Shown here: in pieces, positions 1 to 6,018 of the stretch | How the letters are laid out: each line of letters starts with the position of its first letter | Numbering within the stretch: the stretch's first letter is position 1 | Assembly: GCA_947054185.1 (NCBI GenBank) | Contig: CAMRVW010000076.1 | Span: forward strand, 1-10,373 | DNA length: 10,373 nt | DNA from: an uncultured Rikenellaceae bacterium | GTDB lineage: Bacteria; Bacteroidota; Bacteroidia; Bacteroidales; Rikenellaceae | Direction: 5' to 3' | The notes under the pieces: generated by a model | Told to the model about the DNA's origin: nothing | Database searches by the model: none | Seen by the model: the letters and a program-made list of their open reading frames with translations, nothing else | Translations under genes and position numbers: made by a program

Positions 1-509
1 TCAGCTCGTCGAGGGCGTTGGCAGATGTGGCGGCGGCACACGGATGCTCATATCAGGCGGCGGCTGTGGGCGAGGTCAACGTGGTGGCCAAGATGAAGCA
101 GGCAGGTGCCGTGATAGGTGGCGAGGGTAACGGCGGTGTGATATATCCCGAGCTCCATTACGGTCGTGACGCCTTGGTGGGAGTGGCTTTGTTCCTTACA
201 TGGTATGTCAAGAAGGGATTGGCCATGACCGCTTTGCGAGCATCTTATCCCGATTATGTCATATCTAAGAACAAGATAGAGTTGTCGCCGTCGACAGATG
301 TCGATGCCATTCTGTCTGCCGTGAAGTCTCATTATGCGGCTGAGCGTATAACCGATATAGACGGCGTCAAGATAGACTTTGCCGACGGGTGGGTGCATCT
401 GCGCAAGTCTAACACCGAGCCTATCATACGCATATACTCGGAGGCTCACGACAGCAAAAGGGCTGATGAGCTTTACGAAGGGGTGCGTGACGTGGTAAAT
501 TCGCTTTAG
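1..509 (+). CDS. glmM: Phosphoglucosamine mutase, C-terminal part (5' end outside window)
   Basis: The reading frame is open from base 3 and ends at TAG 507-509; about 168 residues of a protein usually near 460 are present. GlmM interconverts glucosamine-6-phosphate and glucosamine-1-phosphate in the cytoplasm, feeding UDP-GlcNAc for peptidoglycan and lipid A. Two signatures of the alpha-D-phosphohexomutase family are visible. The sugar-binding loop GGEGNGG (bases 117-137) is followed by VIYPELHYGRDA. The phosphate-binding loop of domain 4, RKSNTEP (bases 402-422), is followed by IIRIYSEA. The active-site serine and the metal loop lie upstream of the window. The RKSNTEP form, where many bacterial GlmM proteins have RPSGTEP, is to my knowledge common in Bacteroidota. 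A phosphomannomutase or phosphoglucomutase role cannot be excluded from this fragment, but GlmM is the usual assignment for this type. No clear terminator follows the stop. Confidence 0.85.
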   Translation, partial: SSSRALADVAAAHGCSYQAAAVGEVNVVAKMKQAGAVIGGEGNGGVIYPELHYGRDALVGVALFLTWYVKKGLAMTALRASYPDYVISKNKIELSPSTDVDAILSAVKSHYAAERITDIDGVKIDFADGWVHLRKSNTEPIIRIYSEAHDSKRADELYEGVRDVVNSL

Positions 510-567
510 GCGGGGCTGTCACGGGGTGCTTTGGGATAGCCTGCGGGTGGTGGTTTGGGTTGTTGGG

Positions 568-617
568 GGCGACCTGCGGTCGGCCTCATGGGGTACGGAT
601 TCGGGGTCGAGAGTGTG
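568..617 (+). repeat. Short palindromic repeat, copy D1
   Basis: An imperfect hairpin (GGCGACC, loop TGC, GGTCGGCC with one bulged G; 568-585) is followed 19 bp later by GGTCGAGAGTGTG (605-617). The same arrangement recurs at 848-892. Function unknown. Confidence 0.45.
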
Positions 618-698
618 GGTGATGTGACTTTGGTGTGAAGGAGAGTGGGACGAGGCCTGCGGAGGGCAAGGCGAAAGAGTCATGGACGGTGGTCTGGT

Positions 699-790
699 GC
701 TTAATTCACCGCGGTATATATTGCTGTGCGGAGTGCGGCCCTCCGTTGGCGGAGGCTCCGGGCCGCTCGGGCTATCGTGCCTCAGCCCGG
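699..790 (+). repeat. Two-hairpin repeat, copy A
   Basis: This is the first of three diverged copies. It opens with GCTTAATTCACCGC, close to the TTAAGTCACTGC of copy C, then has TATATATTGCT (715-725), identical in copy C. The first hairpin is CCTCCG-TTGG-CGGAGG (740-755), which can extend outward through GGCC/GGCC-type pairing. The second is CGGGCT/AGCCCG (768-773 with 784-789) around a 10-nt loop. The copy ends at CCCGG, matching the CTGCCGG end of copies B and C. About 95 bp long, it has no coding signal. It could be a REP-like dispersed element or a decayed structured RNA. Confidence 0.6.
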
Positions 791-847
791 CACAAGGAAC
801 AGTGTGCGGTTTCGTTACACTCAGACCGCGCCTGCCGGGTCAGGGTG

Positions 848-892
848 GGCCGACCGCAGGTCGGCCGCATCGGGGAGGAGGTCGAGGGTGTG
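848..892 (+). repeat. Short palindromic repeat, copy D2, with perfect 8-bp hairpin
   Basis: GGCCGACC (848-855), loop GCA (856-858) and GGTCGGCC (859-866) form a perfect 8-bp stem. It is followed by a CATCGGGGA stretch and GGTCGAGGGTGTG (880-892), which differs by one base from the same word in D1 (605-617). The D2 core GACCGCAGGTC is the exact reverse complement of the D1 core GACCTGCGGTC, although the right flanks are in the same direction. No T-run follows, so this is not a standard terminator. Confidence 0.5.
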
Positions 893-973
893 AAGATGGT
901 CGGGCGTGGTGAGTGAGAGAGACGGGCGGCACCTTGGGTTGGCCGGTACGTGCCTTTAGCGTGGAGGAGCTTC

Positions 974-1024
974 GGGCCGGGCCCGGGAGGCAAGGGCGGG
1001 GAGGTCTTGGGCGGCGGGAGTGGG
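974..1024 (+). other. Potential G-quadruplex-forming tract
   Basis: Eight runs of three or more G lie at 974-976, 979-981, 985-987, 994-996, 998-1001, 1009-1011, 1016-1018 and 1022-1024, with loops of 2, 3, 6, 1, 7, 4 and 3 nt. This fits the common G3+N1-7 rule twice over on the plus strand. Part of it (GGGCC/GGGCCC) could instead form a hairpin. Whether it folds in the cell cannot be told from sequence. Confidence 0.5.
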
Positions 1025-1118
1025 ATTGAGTCACTGCTTATAATTGCTTGGCGGGGTTACGGGCCTCCCGGGGGGAGGGTCGGCCCGTTGCGGCTTCATT
1101 TTTCAGCCGCCCTGCCGG
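1023..1118 (+). repeat. Two-hairpin repeat, copy B
   Basis: This copy starts GGATTGAGTCACTGC, then TATAATTGCT, where copies A and C have TATATATTGCT. The first hairpin is CCTCCC (1064-1069), loop GGG, GGGAGG (1073-1078). The second is GCGGCT (1090-1095), 9-nt loop, AGCCGC (1105-1110). It ends in CTGCCGG. Bases 1072-1093 are identical to 1232-1253 in copy C (22 of 22). Four G-runs inside it (1053-1056, 1061-1063, 1070-1075, 1077-1079; loops 4, 6 and 1) also fit the G-quadruplex pattern, which would compete with the first hairpin. Confidence 0.65.
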
Positions 1119-1176
1119 TGCAAAAAGCTGCGGGTTAAAACCTGCCTAATTACAAGGAATGCGAGCAGTCTGAGCG

Positions 1177-1278
1177 GGCTTAAGTCACTGCACTATATAT
1201 TGCTCATCGGGGGTACGGAGCCTCCGCGGGAGGGGAGGGTCGGCCCGTTGCGGGCCTATGCTTCGGTCGCGCTGCCGG
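1177..1278 (+). repeat. Two-hairpin repeat, copy C
   Basis: This copy starts GGGCTTAAGTCACTGC, followed by TATATATTGCT (1194-1204). The first hairpin is CCTCC (1221-1225), loop GCG, GGAGG (1229-1233). A further perfect hairpin, GGCCCG-TTG-CGGGCC (1242-1256), lies just before the position of the second hairpin of A and B; the equivalent pairing here (GGGCC with GGTC) is weaker. It ends in GCTGCCGG. It lies 132 bp upstream of the aminopeptidase start, so it could fall in that gene's leader if transcription begins upstream. Confidence 0.65.
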
Positions 1279-1410
1279 AATAAAGCCATGCGGGGCGGAA
1301 AGTTGGCGGGGCAAAGGCGGGTATGGGTATAAGGAAGATGGGGGCGGATTTGGGGTGGCGGTGTTTGTCGTCAAGACTCTGTGAGGGCGTTTACATAAAA
1401 ACACAAGGTT

Positions 1411-3192
1411 ATGGAGAGAAAAAAAATAGTCGATTCGGTCATAGGCCTTTTGCGTCGGGAGAAGTTCTCTGCCTTTATCGTTCCCAGTCGTGATTGTCAT
1501 TGCAGCGAGTATGTTGCCGACCATTGGAAGTGTCGCGAGTATGTTAGCGGGTTTGACGGTTCGGCCGGCACGTTGGTTGTGACCGTGAAGGGTGCCGCCT
1601 TGTGGGTCGATTCGCGTTACTGGTTGCAGGCCGAGACGCAGTTGGAGGGCAGCGGTATAGCTCTCATGCGTGAGGGTGCCGAGGGGGTGCCCACCATAGC
1701 GGAGTGGCTCGCCTCGCTCTTTGTCAAGGGACGGGTGGGGGTTGATGCCTCGCTCTATCCTGTGTCGGCGCTTAAAGAGCTGATAGGGGCGTTGGCGCCG
1801 TTGGAGGTGGTTGCCACGGGCGACATATTCGACGAGTTGTGGCCCGACAGGCCTCCCATGCCTGCTCAGCCTGTGGTGCTGCTCGACGATGAATATTGCG
1901 GTTTGCGAGCCTTAGCCAAGCTGAAGCGTCTGCGCAAGGCTCTCGCTTTGGAGGGCGATGCCGTCTATATAGTGACGGCGCTTGACGAGATAGCCTGGCT
2001 TTTGAATATACGCGGCGGCGATATCGAATATAACCCTGTGGTGGTGGCCAATCTGTTGGTGGAGGCCGACAAGGCCACATTGTTTGTCGATGAAAACAAA
2101 CTGTCGGTGGCCGTGATACACCGCTTGGAGCGTGAAGGTGTCGTAACGGACGATTACAGACGCTTTGACGACGCCTTGTCGCAGTGCGGCGGCAGGCGTG
2201 TGGTCTATAATCCGGCCTCGTTGTCGTGGCGTCATTACGACCTGTTGCGTCTGTGCGGTGCTTTGACTGAGCCCGAGAAGGATCGTTCGGGTGCAGTGAC
2301 CGTGATGAAAGCGGTCAAGAACAATACCGAGATAGAGGGTTTCAGACGCGCCATGATAGAGGACGGGGTGGCGTTGGTGCGTTTTTACATGTGGTTGGAG
2401 GAGCTTATAATAGCCGGACGGCGACCCACCGAATGGGAGATTGGGGTCAAGATAGGACAGCTGAGGGCTGAGAGCCCGCTTTACAGGGGCGAGAGCTTCG
2501 CACCAATAGTGGGTTACAAGGCCAATGGTGCCATTGTGCATTACAGTGCCCCGCAGAAGGGTTGCAAGCGTGTGGGTGCGTCGGGTTTTCTGTTGATTGA
2601 TTCGGGCGGGCACTATTTGTGCGGCACAACCGACATAACGCGCACCGTCCATATGGGTGAGGTGTCGCAGCAGGAGAGGCGCGATTTCACCTTGGTGCTT
2701 AAAGGTAACATAGATTTGGCGAGAGCGGTGTTTCCCGAGGGTACGCGGGGATGTCAGTTGGATTTTCTGGCGCGGAGGCATCTGTGTGCCAATTCGCTCA
2801 ATTATCTGCATGGCACGGGTCATGGTGTGGGGCACTATCTGTGTGTGCATGAGGGCCCGCAGTCGATACGCATGAACGAGAACCCGGCGACGTTGAAGGC
2901 CGGTATGGTGATAACGGATGAGCCGGGCCTCTATCGTGCCGGCAAGTGGGGCATAAGGCTTGAAAATGTGTTGCTTTGCGTGGAGCACTCCTCGGGAGCG
3001 TTCGGCCGTTATCTGGCGTTCGAGCCCCTGACTCTCTTTCCGTTCGATGTGCGGTCGATAGAGCTCGATATGCTCACGCCGGCTCAGCGTCGTTGGCTCA
3101 ACCGTTATCACGATATGGTTTACGACAAGTTAAGTCCCCGGCTCACCGGCAAAGAGAAGGTGTGGCTTATGGGCAAGACAAAGAATATATAG
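1411..3192 (+). CDS. Xaa-Pro aminopeptidase (aminopeptidase P, M24 family)
   Basis: A 593-residue cytoplasmic metallopeptidase that removes the first residue from peptides with proline in position 2. It has the three-domain layout of the long (XPNPEP1-like) aminopeptidase P: two creatinase-like N-terminal domains (about 5-140 and 150-305) and a pita-bread catalytic domain (about 310-530) with a short C-terminal extension. All five expected metal ligands are present: D397, D408, H471, E504 and E518. The family's other conserved histidines also appear, H377 (NGAIVHY), H467 and H480 (in HGTGHGVGHYLCVHEGP), so it should be active. The ATG at 1411 puts the usual N-terminal SRD-SEY-ADHWK region at residues 26-40. 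The stop is 3 bp from surE, so the two genes are very likely co-transcribed. Odd point: C29, C31 and C41 stand where relatives usually have Pro, Leu and Ser. Confidence 0.95.
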   Translation: MERKKIVDSVIGLLRREKFSAFIVPSRDCHCSEYVADHWKCREYVSGFDGSAGTLVVTVKGAALWVDSRYWLQAETQLEGSGIALMREGAEGVPTIAEWLASLFVKGRVGVDASLYPVSALKELIGALAPLEVVATGDIFDELWPDRPPMPAQPVVLLDDEYCGLRALAKLKRLRKALALEGDAVYIVTALDEIAWLLNIRGGDIEYNPVVVANLLVEADKATLFVDENKLSVAVIHRLEREGVVTDDYRRFDDALSQCGGRRVVYNPASLSWRHYDLLRLCGALTEPEKDRSGAVTVMKAVKNNTEIEGFRRAMIEDGVALVRFYMWLEELIIAGRRPTEWEIGVKIGQLRAESPLYRGESFAPIVGYKANGAIVHYSAPQKGCKRVGASGFLLIDSGGHYLCGTTDITRTVHMGEVSQQERRDFTLVLKGNIDLARAVFPEGTRGCQLDFLARRHLCANSLNYLHGTGHGVGHYLCVHEGPQSIRMNENPATLKAGMVITDEPGLYRAGKWGIRLENVLLCVEHSSGAFGRYLAFEPLTLFPFDVRSIELDMLTPAQRRWLNRYHDMVYDKLSPRLTGKEKVWLMGKTKNI

Positions 3193-3195
3193 AAA

Positions 3196-3960
3196 ATGGA
3201 ACAGAACATATTGATTACCAATGATGACGGTGTGTCATCGAAGGGTTTGAGAGCGTTGACCGAAGAGGCTTCGCGTTTCGGCAGGGTGACGGTGGTGGCA
3301 CCGGAGCACGGCATGTCGGGTATGTCGCATGCCATAACCATGGCCAATCCGTTATATCTGCGCAAGGTGCGTCAGAGCGACAGCGTGACGGTGTATGCCT
3401 GTCAGGGTACGCCGGTCGATTGCGTGAAGATAGCCATAGACCATGTGATGAAGAACGACCCGCCCACCCTTGTGTTGTCGGGTATAAACCATGGCTCCAA
3501 CTCCAACATAAGCGTGATATATTCGGGCACCATGGGCGCTGCCACCGAGGGTTGCAGTTACGGCATACCGTCGATAGGCTTCTCGCTCATAACGCACGAT
3601 GTGGATGCCGATCTGATGCCGACACGCCATTATGTGCGTCAGATACTCGGGGCGGTGCTTGAACATAACGACAACCCGTCGCTGTGTCTTAACGTCAATG
3701 TGCCGGTGTTGCCGCTCGATGAGATAAAGGGCATACGAGTGTGCCGGCAGACAAGGGGTCATTGGCGCGAGGCGTTCGAGAAAAAGTGCGATCCGCGCGG
3801 ACGTGACTATTACTGGCTGACGGGCAGTTTCGTAAACCTTGAGCCCGAGGCCGGTGATAACGACGAGAGCGCCCTGGCAGAGGGTTATGTGTCGGTGGTG
3901 CCGGTAAAGGTGGATATGACCGACTATAAGCAGATAGAGGTGAGCAAGGGGTGGTTTTAG
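3196..3960 (+). CDS. surE: 5'/3'-nucleotidase SurE
   Basis: At 254 residues this is the normal family length. SurE is a cytoplasmic metal-dependent phosphatase that hydrolyses nucleoside 5'- and 3'-monophosphates and, in some species, short polyphosphate; it is linked to stationary-phase survival. The N-terminal ILITNDDG carries the metal-binding pair D10-D11. S41 in APEHGMSGMSH and N98 in SGINHGSN complete the usual four metal ligands (compare D8, D9, S39 and N92 of E. coli SurE). YSGTMGAATEG (109-119), another family signature, follows. The start ATG lies 3 bp after the aminopeptidase stop, and no ribosome-binding site is obvious, as is usual in Bacteroidota. A terminator follows 60 bp after the stop, ending the operon. 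As I recall, lpxB often follows surE in Bacteroidales; it does not here. Confidence 0.96.
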   Translation: MEQNILITNDDGVSSKGLRALTEEASRFGRVTVVAPEHGMSGMSHAITMANPLYLRKVRQSDSVTVYACQGTPVDCVKIAIDHVMKNDPPTLVLSGINHGSNSNISVIYSGTMGAATEGCSYGIPSIGFSLITHDVDADLMPTRHYVRQILGAVLEHNDNPSLCLNVNVPVLPLDEIKGIRVCRQTRGHWREAFEKKCDPRGRDYYWLTGSFVNLEPEAGDNDESALAEGYVSVVPVKVDMTDYKQIEVSKGWF

Positions 3961-4019
3961 TGCCCTGCGAGGCTTTTGTATGGTATGATCGGCATCCTCG
4001 GCTGTTTATGAGGGTGCGG

Positions 4020-4048
4020 GGGAGCTTATAGGCTCCCTTTTTTGTTTT
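4020..4048 (+). terminator. Rho-independent terminator after surE
   Basis: The stem GGGAGC (4020-4025) and GCTCCC (4032-4037), with loop TTATAG, is followed at once by six T (4038-4043) and, after one G, four more. It lies 60 bp after the surE stop and separates that operon from the next promoter. Confidence 0.85.
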
Positions 4049-4155
4049 CGGGCGGATGGCCGTTTGGTGCTTTGCAACGGCGGTGTTTGTAAAGAGGTCG
4101 TTTTTGAAAGGAAACAGGGGTGTGATGGTTGCAGTTTTAAAATAATATGAAAAAG

Positions 4156-4187
4156 ATTGTTTTATTATGTAATAATTTGTATCTTTG
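4156..4187 (+). promoter_or_regulatory. Bacteroidota-type promoter for the lipoprotein gene at 4220
   Basis: The -7 box is TATCTTTG (4180-4187), a full match to TAnnTTTG. A -33 box ATTG (4156-4159), one base off TTTG, lies 20 bp upstream, in AT-rich DNA that contrasts with the neighbouring genes. The predicted start of transcription is near 4193, giving a leader of roughly 27 nt. Confidence 0.75.
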
Positions 4188-4219
4188 ACAAAGTTTGAAT
4201 TGTAAACAGATGTCATTTT

Positions 4220-5212
4220 ATGAATAGATTGATTAAGAGTATATTTTCTTCGCGTTTTGTGTCGGCGGGGTGTCTGGCGCTTGCCGGGAGCCTGTTTTTG
4301 ACAGGGTGTAACAACAGGGGCAAGACCCCGGAGGAGTATGATGAGTTTCCCGCAGGTTTTCTGATGTATAATGTCAATAACTCGTGGAACAAAGATGCCT
4401 ATCAATATTCGTTTGACAGGGCCAAAAGCGTGGGGCTGATAGGTGCCTGGGCCGGCTCTCACGACATGATAACAGCCAATCAGAACCAGTCGGGGAGAGA
4501 TCTTGTCAACAACGGGGCCAAGGTGTTGGCGGTGAGTCCCGAGAATATAACGTTGGAGTTTTTAAACAGCCTTAAGATACCTGTGGTGATGTTTGACAGC
4601 CGCGTGGAGGGTTTTCAGGAGGATTGTTTCGTGGGCTATGATTATACGGAGGCGGCAGGCAAGGCAGCCGAGTTCATTGCGGAACGCATACCGTCGGCCC
4701 CGTGCAAGGTGTTGGCCTTTACCATAAAGAGCGACAGGCGCACTGCCGAGAGGGCCGAGATGTTCCGTCAGAAGATGGCGCAGTCGGCACCCGATGCCGT
4801 GGTCGAGGTCAAGGAGTTTGACATGTATCGTGACGACGACAGAAGCAATGAGGTGAAGATGGCTGTTTTGCAGGCGCTGAATGACTCTGAGGATATTGTG
4901 GCCATATATGCCAACGACGATGACATGGCCTATTTCGTATATAGGGCGATAGACGGATCTGCCGACAGGGACAAGCTCTCGGGCAGGGTGAAGGCCGTGT
5001 TCGGTTGCGGAGGAAGCAACAGGATGCAGGACGTTATCAAGAACTCCGGCTTGACAGGTGTGGAGTTTGCCACCATAGAGTGCAATCCTAATATTGCCGA
5101 GACGTTAACCGATGCCATGGTGGATGCGTTGCGGTTCGGCAAGTTCTCCCAGAGCCAATATGTGTTTTATCCCGGTAAGGTTATAGTCAAGAGCAACGCC
5201 AACCCGCAGTAA
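4220..5212 (+). CDS. Periplasmic-binding-protein-like lipoprotein (sugar-binding type)
   Basis: A 330-residue secreted protein. A basic N-terminus and hydrophobic stretch (13-29) end in a lipobox LTGC, with C30 as the predicted lipidated residue. The mature part resembles the type I periplasmic binding fold (ribose-binding/LacI-like). PVVMFDSRV (121-129) ends a first-lobe strand, VGYDYTEAAGKAAEF (138-152) matches the VG-D-aG-aAaey segment, and SDRRTAERAEMFRQ (171-184) recalls the R-GF segment. IYANDDDMA (229-237) matches the family's a-ND-MA motif, and NIAETLTDAMVDAL sits near the end. Such proteins bind sugars or similar small ligands, either for ABC uptake or as sensors. No permease, ATPase or sensor kinase is in the window, so ligand and partner are unknown. 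The segment after C30 is acidic (EE at 38-39, DE at 41-42), which may favour surface export, but this is inference. The start is supported by the promoter and the signal peptide. Confidence 0.8.
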   Translation: MNRLIKSIFSSRFVSAGCLALAGSLFLTGCNNRGKTPEEYDEFPAGFLMYNVNNSWNKDAYQYSFDRAKSVGLIGAWAGSHDMITANQNQSGRDLVNNGAKVLAVSPENITLEFLNSLKIPVVMFDSRVEGFQEDCFVGYDYTEAAGKAAEFIAERIPSAPCKVLAFTIKSDRRTAERAEMFRQKMAQSAPDAVVEVKEFDMYRDDDRSNEVKMAVLQALNDSEDIVAIYANDDDMAYFVYRAIDGSADRDKLSGRVKAVFGCGGSNRMQDVIKNSGLTGVEFATIECNPNIAETLTDAMVDALRFGKFSQSQYVFYPGKVIVKSNANPQ

Positions 5213-5353
5213 GCGTGGCGGAGTGTCGTGTGGACGTGGTGTCTGCACCGGCGTGGAAAAGATGGCGGCTGTCGGTGTTTGTTCCGTCGGTGCGGTGAGT
5301 CATGGTATGGTTTTGCGGGGGGGGATGGTGGCGTTTGTCTTAAAAAAAACTGT

Positions 5354-5932
5354 ATGAAAAATCTTGGGTTGTTATTTAATCCGTTTGAGCGGATTACGGG
5401 GAGGCAGGCGCTTGCGTGGGGTCTTTTCTCTATTGTGGTGTCGACGGTTTTAGGTTATTTTTCCGGATGGCATTATCACGGCATGTTGCATTTCGGACCG
5501 GCGCCGTGTGGTCAGCTGTGGTGTCATGCGGTGGAGCGTATGGCTGTGTGGCTGTTGCCTGCGGCGGTATTTTATGTTGGCGGCAGGGTGTTGTCAGGGA
5601 AGTCGGTAAAGGCTTTGGATGTGTTCGGCAAGGTGGCCTTTGCCCAGGTGCCATTGGTTGTCATTGTGGCGTTGGGATTTCTGCCTGACATGCAGAGGCT
5701 TAAAGGTGTCGATCCGGCAAACATATCGGAGGTGATCACTCAGTCGTGGTTTGCGTGGGCGATGGTGCTGTCGTTGTTTTTGTTGGTCATTGTCGTGTGG
5801 GTCGTTGTGCTCATGTTCAACGCCTTGAAGGTGTCGTGCAGGCTTTCGGGTGTCCGGGCGGGCATCTTTTTCGGAGTTGCCATGGTGTGCTGCGAGGTGG
5901 CCTTGCGATATTTGATAGCTTTGTGCTATTAG
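5354..5932 (+). CDS. Five-helix integral membrane protein, Yip1-like
   Basis: A 192-residue inner-membrane protein of no assigned function. It begins MKNLGLLFNPFERITGRQAL, the cytoplasmic start typical of a Bacteroidales family often labelled YIP1-like (from memory, not searched). Predicted membrane segments lie at about 19-37, 62-79, 92-111, 132-157 and 169-191. The frame stays open upstream to a GTG at 5228, but those 42 residues are Gly/Cys/Arg-rich, hydrophilic and unlike the family. They also span a run of eight G (5317-5324) and eight A (5342-5349), so I place the start at ATG 5354. It lies 141 bp after the lipoprotein gene with no terminator seen between, so read-through is possible. 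Its stop is 86 bp from the convergent nuclease gene. Confidence 0.75.
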   Translation: MKNLGLLFNPFERITGRQALAWGLFSIVVSTVLGYFSGWHYHGMLHFGPAPCGQLWCHAVERMAVWLLPAAVFYVGGRVLSGKSVKALDVFGKVAFAQVPLVVIVALGFLPDMQRLKGVDPANISEVITQSWFAWAMVLSLFLLVIVVWVVVLMFNALKVSCRLSGVRAGIFFGVAMVCCEVALRYLIALCY

Positions 5933-5970
5933 GGAGTATCGGTGCCGTCAGAGGGTCGATAGATATATTC

Positions 5971-6010
5971 AAGTCTGCCAGCCGAACTGTTCGGTTGGCA
6001 GACTTTGTTT
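5971..6010. terminator. Shared terminator between convergent genes
   Basis: A 16-bp stem (5971-5986 with 5990-6005, one G-T pair, loop CTG) sits between two convergent genes. On the plus strand it is followed by TTTGTTTTC, a reasonable T-run. On the minus strand it is followed by TTGAATAT, a weaker one. It probably ends the membrane-protein transcript efficiently and the nuclease transcript at least in part. Confidence 0.9.
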
Positions 6011-6018
6011 TCGGGGTG

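Larger units (their letters stand above)
510..1410. other. Gene-free, G-rich repeat-bearing intergenic region
   Basis: This 901-bp gap between glmM and the aminopeptidase gene contains no convincing gene. The short open frames in it (about 60-100 codons) overlap each other on both strands, are rich in Gly, Pro and Arg, and follow the repeats, as expected of chance frames in GC-rich DNA. The plus strand is strongly biased toward G over C. The region holds three diverged copies of a two-hairpin repeat (699-790, 1023-1118, 1177-1278), a pair of short palindromic elements (568-617, 848-892) and G-runs that could form quadruplexes (974-1024, 1053-1079). I found no TAnnTTTG box in the last 100 bp before the aminopeptidase start, so the promoter of that gene is not located. 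Confidence 0.75.

Noticed and set aside
848..866. Perfect hairpin as a rho-independent terminator
   Set aside because: No T-run follows on either strand, and it lies over 330 bp from the nearest gene end.
699..1278. Repeat cluster as CRISPR array or insertion-sequence remnant
   Set aside because: Only three irregularly spaced, diverged copies, no uniform spacers, no transposase fragment, and no terminal inverted repeats with target duplication.
635..1283. Several small open frames in the glmM-aminopeptidase gap
   Set aside because: They overlap on both strands, are low-complexity Gly/Pro/Arg-rich, follow the repeats, and have no family resemblance or promoter.
1912..3111. 399-codon minus-strand frame inside the aminopeptidase gene
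   Set aside because: It lies fully opposite a gene with all catalytic residues intact, and its His/Arg/Thr-rich product is typical of an antisense shadow.
5228..5353. Upstream GTG start for the membrane protein
   Set aside because: The extra 42 residues are hydrophilic, Cys/Gly-rich and span homopolymer runs; the protein beginning MKNLGLLFNPFERI fits the family.
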